64,000 nucleotides of DNA from NCBI RefSeq assembly GCF_023898315.1, contig NC_064615.1:1185955413-1186019412 (forward strand), read 5' to 3'. This document shows, piece after piece, positions 32,676 to 42,565 of the stretch. The stretch comes from Schistocerca nitens (lineage: Eukaryota > Arthropoda > Insecta > Orthoptera > Acrididae). Within the stretch, counting starts at the first letter, position 1. Each line of letters starts with the position of its first letter. The position numbers were made by a program, and so were the translations under genes. The notes under the pieces were generated by a model, which saw only the letters and a list, made by a program, of their open reading frames with translations, was not told the DNA's origin and did not search any database.

Positions 32676-33736
32676 TTATTTATATATGTTGCGTAGACAT
32701 TTTAACAGTATCCATTTGATACCGGGAATAAACCAGCTACGTACCTTTTAGCGGCAAGTGATATTGCATTCTGCTTCTTTGCGATAGGTGTCACAGTTCA
32801 GATGGACTCGATTTTTGGTATTTTTCCGTGTGATACGGCACTTTATAGTATTACAGAACCTGACGTACATTTTTGCACTGATAGCCTTGAAAAACGACTG
32901 GACAGTACGCTAGTACTTTTGAAAGTGTCCGAAAAACACCGAATTTGCCACACATTAGCGACTATATCCCTGCTAATTCGTCCTTTTTTTCCTGCTATTT
33001 CTGCGTATTTATTTTCTCGTTTTTGCGACCAAAAGGACAAATTTTCTTACTGGTGACACTTTGAAGCATTTATTTAACGCATTTTACGTACTTGCTCCCA
33101 GTTTATTAAATAAATAGTAGACTGAGCAATCTATATACATAATTGACAAGTCACTGATAAATGCATGGAGGATAGTATTTGCTGAAACAACTAACCATTT
33201 CCTTTCCTGTTCCACTAGCAAATTTACGAGAGGAAGCCATTGTTTGTAAGCTTTTGTACGAGCCGTAATATCTATTATATAGTCATAAAATCGTAGAAAA
33301 ATATGTCTACAGAATCAAGCCTTAATTATAATGCGTCTCGAAATTTTTAACATATACAGTGTCTCTTACTAATACGATAACTATAATTAGAGCTACATGG
33401 TATGTACCCATGAAAAGTTACTATCCCTCCTGTCACATATTTTTCTTTGCATCCGTAGCAACAACAGTAATTCACCATCGCTATTACACTATCAACAAAC
33501 GGTGAAACACAACGAAAACTCTTGATATTATAAACTTCAAACGCTGCGGAAAGCACACACGCACAGCGAAGTCCCGAGAACACGTGACAATCCTGGTTTA
33601 ATGTTGACAACATGCGCAGAACGCAATGCTCACTCCAGAGATATTTACTCTATGACTACAACCTCCGAAAGTAAAAAGATTAGCGTGGCAGCGCAGCCGC
33701 GAAGATTGCGTAGGAGTGATGCCATCCGTATTCGTA
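32676..33736. other. No recognised feature
   Basis: AT-rich sequence. Frames at 32802-33056 and 33347-33613 have no motif I can place. Confidence 0.5.
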
Positions 33737-34341
33737 GAGCGTGTGCTGAAAAGTAAGACCTGCCAATATTTTATGTGAAAACTCTTAAAGCTTTTTAAAT
33801 AGAATTAACATTATTAATATTCTACACGTTTATTCTTCGTTTCTACATATTTGCAATCCACTGCCGCTAGAGGGCTCCGAATTGTTGAGTGCAACATGGC
33901 GACGTGTAACGCAGAGTCCGAAAGCACGAATTCCAAGGTTCCGTCCGTGCACCGAGTACCCTGACCTTCGGCACGACAACGCCAGACCACACACTACCCA
34001 CGCAGTCTCGACTTGGCCCCATCCGATTTTCATCTGTTTACAACACTTAAAGAACACCTTCGAGGACTTCACTCTGATAGCGATGAAGCGGCGCAAGCAG
34101 AGGCGAGGTTGTGGCTCCGTCAACGATGTGAAACATTTCTGCAGTGACGCTATCGACAAACTGGTCTCTCGCAGGGAGAAATGTGTTCGTCGCCAAGGTG
34201 AAGGGTTATGTTGAGAAATAAATGCGTGGACATGAAGAATAAACGTGTAGAATGTTAATAGCGTTTGTTTTGCTTTGTTGAAAAAGCTTTAAGAGTTTCC
34301 ACATACAAAATTCGCAGGCATTACCTTTCAGCACGCCCCCG
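33737..34341 (-). mobile_element. Deleted mariner-like element with ~100-bp TIRs
   Basis: TIRs extend about 100 bp: left GTGTGCTGAAAAGTAAGACC..., right (inverted) GCGTGCTGAAAGGTAATGCC.... Both continue with CTTAAAGCTTTTT and CATTCTACACGTTTATTCTT, and both are bounded by TA (33735-33736 and 34342-34343). The internal 400 bp keep only a mariner transposase scrap in the plus strand: DNARPHT near 33980, SDFHLF-type sequence near 34025 and KLVSRREKC near 34160. It is a non-autonomous deletion copy. Confidence 0.85.
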
Positions 34342-34343
34342 TA

Positions 34344-34699
34344 TACACTCGTATGAGGAAAGACCAGTCTGCGGCTTTCCACGTTTCAGTCTTGTGTGTT
34401 TCTCTTTCTTCGTCTACTGGCACACGTCGGAATTCGTCCCCGGCAAGATCGTGCACTATATAATATCTAATACATAATTTAATATTTTTCTCGAATATTA
34501 GAGTAGTTTGTAACCTAATTATTAATCTTTGCAGCACGGAAGCTAATACAACTTTTAATATTACTTCGCTCATTGAATTTCGTGTATCATTTGTGCAACT
34601 CGATGTCCGAGTTTTTAATTTTCTGTCTTCTTTCTTTCTACTCTCAGCACTTATACGAGCAGGGCCCAGTTCTCGGCTACTCAGATTAGGTATACGTTC
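34344..34699. other. No recognised feature
   Basis: AT-rich; the minus-strand frame 34328-34573 may be decayed 3' sequence of the Polinton gene at 34.7-34.9 kb, but I cannot show this. Confidence 0.4.
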
Positions 34700-34895
34700 T
34701 ATAATTGCATTTAAATCACCAATATCGTATAAGCCACGAGATACTTCCTAGATGTAATTCATTGTTCGCCATGGTGATGTTAGAAATGCTGTTGTATGTT
34801 TCAAGAGCGATCAACGCAACACTCCATTCTCCCTTGCTTAGATCTACTGGCGGGCAGTAATACTGACAAACACTCTTCTAACATGAGACTGTATG
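34700..34895 (-). pseudogene. Polinton-type structural protein remnant, second copy
   Basis: Read on minus it gives YYCPPVDLSKGEWSVALIALE then TYNSISNI and NNELHLG, a clear relative of the N-terminus of the gene at 22.53-22.73 kb. It lies directly after protease remnants, the same order as in the other copy. Frames break repeatedly beyond 34740. Confidence 0.6.
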
Positions 34896-35125
34896 ACATC
34901 AACTGACTCAGTGATGTGCATGCTGCTTGTAGAACAGGAAATAATTGCATAATTCTTCAGGCAGAAGTTATTCTAGTGTTTTTTTTTAACATGTGTAACA
35001 CAGTGGGTTCCAGATTCTTCCACAATATACAAATTAACAATCTCCCCCGTTTGGATTTCTCCATCGTCTTTCGCAACAAACGCCGCACAGCACTGCGTAG
35101 TACAGCTAGGACACTAATTGTTTTA
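34896..35125 (-). pseudogene. Polinton cysteine protease remnant, second copy
   Basis: A short decayed stretch reads VNLYIVEESGTHCVTHV near 34995 (compare GTHW in the first copy) and LPEELCN near 34950. The N-terminal half appears deleted to a short RDDGEIQTGE-like segment. It lies between the capsid-associated gene and the structural gene, as at 22-23 kb. It is too short to be functional. Confidence 0.5.
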
Positions 35126-35830
35126 TAAACAGGCCAGGTCCTTTCTTGTGTCTTTTAAATATACTCCCTCCCTAATACTGCCTGCCTGTTATGTCTTTTT
35201 GCCTCCTACAGTTGTTTCTCTGCATCTGGTACATTCTCCTCTGTTCAGGCCATGGCAGCAGCCACCTTCGTGCTAAAAACCCAACAGCGTCTAGTCCTGC
35301 AAAAATTAGAATAGAAATGGGATAATGCGACCAGTCGTGCAGGGTATTGGCAAAACCCTAGAAGTTTTAAGACGTCTACTTCCTGTTCTTACTACTTTCT
35401 TCTCCACGGCACTTTTTGCCACTGGCACCAATGACTGGACGCAATTTTTTAAACATCCAACAGGTTTTTTCTTCTTCTGTTTTATTGTATGATGAGCTGC
35501 GCTCATAACTTGTCGGAATTTAGTCCAAGCTCCCAACTTAAGTTTGGCATGTATTGTTTGATCAACTGCAAATTCTGGAATATGTCTGTGTCCGTTTTGT
35601 GACATATACGAGTATGTTTGGCTTTTTCATTTAAATTTCGATCAGCAGTGAGACATTCTGCCAAATGCTAAATCATGTTTCTCGGAGGCCTCATCTAGTA
35701 GATTAATCGACTTATCTGCACGAGCTAGACAGTTTTCCATCACCTTTCCAGGTCCACAGCAGTTAATTATATCCAGGGATATATAATTCAATATGTAACT
35801 TATCGAGAATGGTGCACTCTGTAGCACTCA
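35126..35830 (-). pseudogene. Polinton phospholipase A2-like capsid-associated protein
   Basis: The N-terminal part reads NCCGPGKVMENCLARADKSI and NLLDEASEKHDLAFG. The CGPG (calcium loop) and HD (catalytic) pair are those of the parvovirus-type PLA2 domain found in Polinton minor capsid-like proteins. Later come AKLKLGAWTKFRQ, RVLPIP, an FAGLDAVGFLA hydrophobic stretch near 35260 and EAKRHNRQ near 35200. The end resembles the LKPYRKGLGLF tail of the copy at 23.2 kb. One stop after FGRMSHC (about 35643) and frameshifts break it. Reading order with protease and integrase supports a Polinton origin. Confidence 0.7.
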
Positions 35831-36020
35831 TATTATGGTACTGGACTGTCTGCGGTTGGCGCACCCTGGTATACACCAGATCGCGAGCATTCACTAACCG
35901 CTGTGGGATGGTGGAAAGTCGAAGTCTGTGAGAAACATGTCCGTCCCAGCGCTTCTCTATAAAAGTTACAGCCGTCTACTCAGCTTCACTGTCCTTTATG
36001 ATGTAAGTTCGGAGGTTTGC

Positions 36021-36475
36021 TCATTGCACTCTGCAAATCGTAAAAATCTCCATCGACCAGTTAAGCACACAAAATTTCTTAAACACGGTTTTGTCTTTTA
36101 CAATATACAACAAATCACCTACACTAAATTTCTGCTTATATGGATCCAACATTTTAATACAGTTGTGTACTGCGATTAGATGCTCATTGTCACAAATGTT
36201 AAGAGGCCTCACTCTTATCAAAAGACGTTTAGTTCGAGCATACTCTCCACGTATTTGTGGCAGACTTTCTACCCATTTGTATGAACCCTGGAGATTAAAT
36301 AGTATCCACATATGATTTTTTTTAATGTTCAAACAATTCACAATACTCACTTTCGCGTGGGAAAATGTAGATTAGTGGTTTATTCTGTATTGCTCCATTA
36401 CTGTCTTCAAATACCTATTGCAAAATTCCAGCCCATGGTCGATTCGAAGATTGTCAGGACAACGATTCATTCCTG
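36021..36475 (-). pseudogene. Polinton retroviral-type integrase, C-terminal remnant
   Basis: It begins with RIDHGLEFCNRYL near 36450 (second catalytic block context). After decay it continues as SLPQIRGEYARTKRLLIRVRP and ends KQKFSVGDLLYIVKDKTVFKK ... LNWSMEIFTICRV, the SH3/chromo-like tail typical of Polinton integrases. A frameshift is needed near 36365. It lies upstream (minus strand) of the capsid-associated gene. Confidence 0.7.
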
Positions 36476-36524
36476 ACTGCAGCTATTGTTCATTCACCTG
36501 TGCAACTTCCTAGCCAGCACTGAC

Positions 36525-36606
36525 GTAATCCGACCCTGTGCCCTGGACCTAATGACCTTGATGTCAATGGGACGTTAAACGCAATCTTCCTTCCTTCCTT
36601 CCTTAA
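36525..36606 (+). mobile_element. SINE 3' fragment (second family) with CCTT tail
   Basis: AATGACCTTGATGTCAATGG followed by GACGTTAAACGCAATCTTCC and repeated CCTT matches the 3' end of the SINE at 32406-32665. The 5' part is missing. No clear target duplication was found. Confidence 0.75.
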
Positions 36607-36899
36607 CACTTATAATTCAGTAAGGCACCTTTCTCGAAACTCTGAAGTGACTGATGTGGGCGGTGAACGCCGCGGCAGCCACAGCCATAGCGGCCAGCGT
36701 AGTAGAGGAACTCCAGGAGTAGATGTCCCAGTCTTTTATACTATACGTCAGTGGCTTACCCAGTGCCGATAATATTCATGTATCTGATAGTGTTCGGGAT
36801 TTTTGTTCTTCCATCTGGTGTGTTGTTTTGCCTGCATTACTCATATGTAATAATTAAGTCTAGATCGCAATAGTTATTTTATTTAAAATAACCTGTTTC

Positions 36900-37058
36900 T
36901 GCAGTCTGGAACCGCAAGACCGCTACGGTCGCAGGTTCGAATCCTGCCTCGGGCATGGATGTTTGTGATGTCCTTAGGTTAGTTAGGTTTAACTAGTTCT
37001 AAGTTCTAGGGGACTAATGACCTCAGCAGTTGAGTCCCATAGTGCTCAGAGCCATTTT
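36900..37058 (+). mobile_element. 5'-truncated SINE in left TIR
   Basis: Starts TGCAGTCTGGAACCGCAAGA inside the tRNA-like head and ends GAGCCATTTT. Target duplications TAACCTGTTTC at 36889-36899 and 37059-37069. Confidence 0.93.
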
Positions 37059-37606
37059 TAACCTGTTTCAGCCTAGTCTTAGGCCATCTTCAGAATAGCA
37101 CTGTGTAGAATAGAAATCGTGCTAGTTGCATAAAGAAGTCAGTGACTTAAAATAATCTGTACTGATTATACTCGAAAAGTCTTTACCTATCACCTGCAGT
37201 TGACAATGTTCAGAACAGTCAGTATACGTCAGTCGCTAGTGTTGGCTAGGCAGCATTGCGTTATGTAGATCTTGTGAGGACTTGTTTAGCTCTATGACGC
37301 CAACGTCAGCCAATGAGGAACTATTTACATAATCATTTGAAGATACAGTTTATCTTAAAGCCAGTAATCATAAAAGGTAGTGTCTATACGACAGAACGGA
37401 TTGTTAAAAATAGTGAGTAACTGTGGTAAGATTATTTAAATTAATATTTCTTGTAGTACCATTTGGCGGAAATAATTTACACTCATAGCATCGGCTGTTT
37501 AATCAATAGAATGTGTGTATGGAATAAACAAATGAATTCATGTAAAATAATTATCATCTATGATAATTATACAGTAATTACACTGTGTTCTGAATAATAC
37601 GAAATG

Positions 37607-37929
37607 TGAAACTTCCTGGCAGATTAAAACTGTGTGCCGGACCGAGACTCGAACTCGGGACCTTTGCCTTTCGCGGGCAAGTGCTCTACCACTGAGCTAC
37701 CGAAGCACGACTCACGACCGGTACTCACAGCTTTACTTCTGCCAGTACCTCGTCTCCTACCTTCCAAACTTTACAGAAGCTCTCCTGCGAACCTTGCAGA
37801 ACTAGCACTCCTGAAAGAAAGGATACCGCGGACACATGGTTTAGCCACAGCCTGGGGGATGTTTCCAGAATGAGATTTTCACTCTGCAGCGGAGTCCGGC
37901 ACACAGTTTTAATCTGCCAGGAAGTTTCA
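37607..37929 (-). mobile_element. MITE containing a tRNA-like sequence
   Basis: Perfect 36-bp inverted ends start TGAAACTTCCTGGCAGATTA and end CTGTGTGCCGGAC. Just inside the left end, on the minus strand, lies a tRNA-like segment (37640-37710): GGTAGCTCAGTGGTAGAGC (D arm/A-box) and GGTCCCGAGTTCGAGTCTCG (T arm/B-box) around the anticodon stem TTGCC/GGCAA. It encodes no protein. The target duplication is unclear. Confidence 0.85.
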
Positions 37930-38213
37930 TATCAACGCATACTCTGCTGAATATGAAATTTAGTAGGACGTTGGCGCACTCTTCTCGCCTGAACTTGCTA
38001 TCTACGGACGCCGTTGCTACAGAGATGTCATAGTAAGATGACCAGCAAATATCAAAATGTGTACCATGGACGCCATGTGCTACCATAACGACTGACGTCG
38101 ATCACAGATGTCAGAGATAATCAGGACGGTGTCTTCTGAAGCAGCGCCAGTACAATTTTTACTGCAAGTTGCCAGCAAAATGCTAGTCATACTCGTAATA
38201 CAGACCTGTTGTA

Positions 38214-38422
38214 GGCCGCGCGGGGAGCCGATCGGTCCCAGGCGCCTTGCCACGGTTCGCGCGGCTGACCCCCCTCGGAGGTTCGAGTCCTCCCTCGGGC
38301 ATGGGTATGTGTGTGTTTCCTTAGGGTAAGTTACTTTACGTTAGATTAAGTAGTGTATAAGCCTAGGGACCGATGACCTCATCAGTTTGATCCCATAGGA
38401 ACTTACCACAAATTACCAATTC
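38214..38422 (+). mobile_element. tRNA-derived SINE, third head type
   Basis: Starts GGCCGCGCGGGGAGCCGATC, has B-box GGTTCGAGTCC and a tail with TTAGATTAAGTAGTGTATAA and GGGACCGATGACCTCATCAG. Target duplications CAGACCTGTTGTA (38201-38213) and CAGACCTGCTGTA (38423-38435) differ at one base. Confidence 0.9.
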
Positions 38423-38450
38423 CAGACCTGCTGTACATAAGAACAACAGT

Positions 38451-38701
38451 ACTTGGAAGGCAATAATCCGTTATTTGTGGTGAAATTACGTCGACGTATA
38501 AAATCTGATTATAAAATAGCGTTTAATCGTATAATAAAACTGGAATGCGGGCCATACTGTTTATACAGAACTATTTTTTCACAAAAAATAATGTACTTGG
38601 AAACCCATAAATCGTTATTTGTCGAGAAATTACGTCAGCGTAAAAAATCTGGTAATAAAAGAGCGCATGATCACTTAATTAAACTGGAAAATCTCTGAAG
38701 T
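38451..38701 (+). repeat. Duplicated 144-bp unit inside an 81-codon frame
   Basis: ACTTGGAAGGCAATAATCCG at 38451 recurs, diverged, as ACTTGGAAACCCATAAATCG at 38595, a 144-bp period (48 codons). The frame stays open through both copies (38453-38698), giving two versions of a basic module: LFVVKLRRRIKSDYK and LFVEKLRQRKKSGNK. I do not recognise the protein. It may be a relic of the element bounded by the 36.9/39.0-kb TIRs. Confidence 0.5.
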
Positions 38702-39148
38702 AGTCACTCATGTCAGTATTTTGTTAACAAATCCACAACAAGATAATTAAATGTAACTCCCTGTTACGGAATTTTAGGTTACAAAATTAAAGTACAACTG
38801 GAATTACGGTAAAACAGAAAAACAGCAGTCTATTTAAGACGTCTTCAAATAGTTAGAAGAAAGCTTTTTCTCGGAAATCACTGACTCCTTTATGTAACTA
38901 GCACGATGTGTATCCTTCACAGAGTTATTCTGAAGATGGCCAAAGACTAGGCCGAAACCGGTCATTTTAAATAAAATAACCATTGCGATCTAGATTGTTT
39001 TTCACTAATTTTTTATAGATGACAAGATCGCTGTTCCCCGAAAATGTCACCAAAAATTTTGAACTTTTCCATAGTCTACAAAATACTGATCCTGTTAGGT
39101 ATTGGTGTACTTTATTGCAAACAGAAACCTACCTTGGCTGTCATTCAC

Positions 39149-39540
39149 TTATTGCTCAGAACGTCGTACTGCATGTGATTCCATCAATCCGCACATGCCA
39201 ATGAATTCGTTAAATGTCGTGTCTATTCCTATATGTGCTCGGTAAATACGTCGTAAATTCAGGTTGTCCTGTCCGAAAGCAATAATAAGGTTCACATTAC
39301 CCTTTTCCAACTGCTTCAGAATCCTCAAAAATGAGTGGCTCCAATAAGACATTTGAACTTTCATATGTCGGACAAATCAAAAATATTTCCGTATTTGATT
39401 CTGGTTCTCCACTGCAACCTCGTCAATACGAATACACCGTTAGGCTTTACTTTTTCCGGTGGGGGGAATAGCACTGCTTTTGCTGAACCTCTGGAAGGTT
39501 GCTTCATCGATTCCGTGCAAAATTTGACCACCTACCACGA
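39149..39540 (-). pseudogene. Polinton packaging ATPase, C-terminal remnant
   Basis: After a frameshift the minus strand reads DEVAVENQNQIRKYF near 39410 (Walker B-like DDVACE..D.IR block), then VRHMKVQMSYWSHSFLRILK, NVNLIIAFGQDNLNLRRIYR and HIGIDTTFNEFIGMC. This order matches the FtsK/HerA-type ATPase that Polintons use for genome packaging. The Walker A half is absent. Stops and shifts occur near 39430 and 39365. It is in the same orientation as integrase and capsid remnants at 34.7-36.5 kb. Confidence 0.65.
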
Positions 39541-41174
39541 CTGAGTGGACGTCGAGTACAAATTGAAGATTCCGCTGCGGGGGCCCGAATACAGCCGGTG
39601 AGACGGGGCAGCCGCTGCCTCGGCTGTACGAGCGCTCACGCCTCGGCAGCCGTCGCTCAGCCCTGCTGTCATCTGCGGCACGTGCTGCACCACAGCTTCC
39701 GAGGCGCTGCTTCTCGCTGCACCATTTTCCCGTAAAAGTACTTTAACCGTCCACAAACTTTGCACTTTCAGAAACGATTTCGCACTTGGCCCGAAAGCCA
39801 GTGAGTGTGCTCTTTTGGACATCATCAGATAAATCACTCGATTTCTGCATTACGACAGTGACTACACTGTTTTCTGTGTCACCTCGACACGGTGTATATA
39901 CCCCCCACGCCTAGTGCTGCCACCAGTGATATGTGAGTGGTTACTGGAACATAGGCAGTGGCCACATTAATGTGTCTCGACTATGTTCCTTTGCAGTTGG
40001 ACGATCTGACAACATACTATGTGTATTATGGAGAAGTAATGGTCCACTGTTCTCCTTCTTCCACTTTCCTGTCGGTAACCACGAAGCACTTGAGATAATG
40101 GTGTTTCATCCACTTGCTCACGGTACGCATGGGATTTTATACAGAAATAAAGACACACATGAAGCTCTTACACTTATTGTTTCTTATTTATAAGCTCTTC
40201 GTATAGAAGAGTGTGCGAATGTAATTTTGTGGCTACATCTGCCACACTTGTTTCATGCATTTCTACACGAATCGATGCACAACTTGAATCGCAAAGTTCA
40301 GCAGTGGTTCCTTCCCGTGGACGAAGAGTTTTGCACACCAACTCTGAGAGATTGCTCCATATTTTCCCACCTCGTCGACACACCAGAGCAACGGCAGTGC
40401 ACCTGGTCCGCACTGGCCACTGGAGCCTGTTCCGGATTTGCTGGTGCGTAGCACGTGATACGGATCTTAAAAAACATTTTCGTTAGGTTTTCATAAAACT
40501 TTGACGTTAAGCATTTGGTAAGAAATTTTTATATTATGCTTCAACTTGCTGTAACTCTGCTTCATAATTTTTTTAAAGTAAAGTTACTTCACTAAGTAAA
40601 TTAAATAATTACCTTCGATATCATATTTGAGTTATTCGGAAAATTACCTTTCTTTGGTACGCACCTCGCGTCGATTAAATTGTTATTCGAAAAGCCTTCA
40701 AAATTAATTATTACTTATTCGCTATCAGCTTAATTTTCCTCGACGATTTGACTCAACTTTGGTGTGTGATACACAATGAACACATACTCTAGTAATACAG
40801 ATCAGATATGTAATTATGAGATGCATTTGTTTCATTTATGTTTGTGTAAGATGCTATATTCTATTATGTGATTTGCAAATTCCTATGAGAGTACTGCAGT
40901 CACATTTGAGCTTCCTGAGGCATTAAAATATTCTTTTTCTGTATTCACGTTTAGGGGATTTCAATTGGTGTTTCTCGGAGTAGGTGAGTCGATTCGGCGA
41001 ACTACGCATAGACGATCACTCTCCCGTTTTAAATGTTACGAACTTTTTCTGTATCTCGGCGTATCGGTACTCTGCCAGATGCCACGGGCTGTCTGCACGA
41101 ATTGCGAATTTTTGACGAAAGGAAAATAACACATTTATCTTGTGACCCAGCTTCTGCGTCAATTGCTGAGCCCG
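39541..41174. other. No recognised gene; GC-rich block 39.55-39.75 kb
   Basis: Frames at 39532-39837, 39933-40193 and 40174-40486 overlap on both strands and show no motif. 40500-40980 is AT-rich. A stretch near 39880-39990 with GAGTGGTTACTGGAACATAG may be the end of an unknown DNA transposon. Confidence 0.4.
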
Positions 41175-41400
41175 GAAAAGTTCGGCGCGCGAATTGCGAA
41201 TTTTTGAAGTTTTATTGCCACGAGAGGCAGGCAATAGAGGCCAGCACAGCTGACGGTGCCCTCAAGTCACAACAAAATACTGTGTACAGCGGCAAGTTTG
41301 TGACACCAGTCGACGGTGGAGCAACAGTGTGACAAACAGTGAAGTAATATTTTGTAGGTCGGGCACTCGTGTGCTACCGAGATAACCACACACACTGCAA
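41175..41400 (+). repeat. Candidate 5' LTR remnant of gypsy-like element
   Basis: Direct-repeat partner of 49828-50060, about 75% identical by eye (AGTTCGGYGMGCGAA, GAATTTTTRAAGTTTTATT, GTCGGGCACTCG, CTGCAAATC). The pair brackets the gypsy-like gag-pol-env block, as LTRs would. No TG/CA ends or target duplication could be fixed. Confidence 0.45.
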
Positions 41401-42565
41401 ATCGAACTGGGCCCCGCAGCCCAAGCCACAGCAGAGAGAGAGAGAGAGAGAGAGCTACGAAGAGCTGGGAGAACAAGAAACTGAAAGCGTATTAGTCATT
41501 CCCCTGCTGTTGTGGCACGTCGCTACAAGAGTATGAGTAGTCGAGCTTAGGGGCTGAAAGCGTTCCATCTGCTAGTCGAACTGGAGAGAGTAAAGGGGTT
41601 TTGAGTTTCAGAGAAATCGCGACCAATCCTCGGTGACGACGGTCGGCCGACTAGCTGACGCCGATCGACTCGTCCGAGTTCCGGCGAGACGTGCAGGGCG
41701 CCGCCGAACTAACCTGGAGTGAGGCGGGGAGCCGGCCTCCTAGTAACAGAGCAGATGTGGTGTCCGCTACTGCACAGGGGCAGACCGTGCGTAGCTGGCG
41801 AGACTGCAGAGGCCGTCTGCGACCGGGGACAAACGTTCCCACTGGCAGTGCATTCCACGTCCGGCTGTGTTTGCAAACACGCGGTGCGGCTGCGAGGGTG
41901 GCTAGAGTGCCGTACGAGGCCGGCACAGCCTCAAGTGCACACGGCCTGCCCTCCCTGAGCGAGCGAGCCGCGTCGTTATAGCTGGTACCGTCGAGTGGTC
42001 AGTACACAGACTGCGTCGGGAAGCGTTCGTCCGGCATCCGGGCGCTACGGTTTGGCGAGACAAGTGCTCGCAGGGTAACTCTCCACGCGCACACACTTTG
42101 CTTTTGCGTCGAGCAGTGAGACGGGTAATTTAATAAATTACATCCGTGCACATGTGCTCGGCATATCTCCCGCTCGGCCGAATGGGGTGTGGTGAATCTC
42201 ACATTGCTTATGTTTAATTTAGTATTTTTTCCACTTATTAGACCTAACTTGTTGAGTATCGTATAGAGTACGGTTAAGATTACGTTTTTCAAGTCACGTG
42301 AACCCGTGGTCTTATCACTGTTTAAGGGTAATGACATACCTGATAGTCTGGAACCAGTGATTGGTCAGTCTTGCAATCCTCCAGGGCACAAATTGCCACA
42401 GCAGCCACGTGTTTTACACGTAGGCGTCTCACTCATTTGTCTCGCGACTGTTCAGAGTGTAAATGGATGACAATATACGGGAGAAAGTAGCTCATAAAGT
42501 TTTTTAGTGTGTTGTTGGCTTATCTGTGTTTCTGGTACTAATTACAGTAGGGTAAATTACGCAAA
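41401..42565 (+). other. Leader of the gypsy-like element; GC-rich
   Basis: It lies between the candidate LTR and the first gag ATG. It contains a (GA)n run near 41432-41455 and a CpG-rich block (41640-42110). Long frames on both strands here are a by-product of GC content. Confidence 0.45.

Larger units (their letters stand above)
36861..38993. mobile_element. TIR-bounded element carrying hairpin motif at both ends
   Basis: About 125-bp inverted ends share TCTAGATCGCAATRGTTATT and, further in, GGCCATCTTCAGAATA and CGTGCTAGTT (left 36861-37147 with a SINE inserted; right 38868-38993). Each end holds CTGAAGATGGCC-loop-GGCC/TGAAAC, oriented outward. Inside are a tRNA-like MITE, a SINE and a short frame with a duplicated 144-bp unit. 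The flanks give no unambiguous target duplication. The family is unknown to me. Confidence 0.6.

Noticed and set aside
41651-42096. Several overlapping frames on both strands
   Set aside because: They reflect high GC content in the retrotransposon leader; no motif and no single preferred strand.
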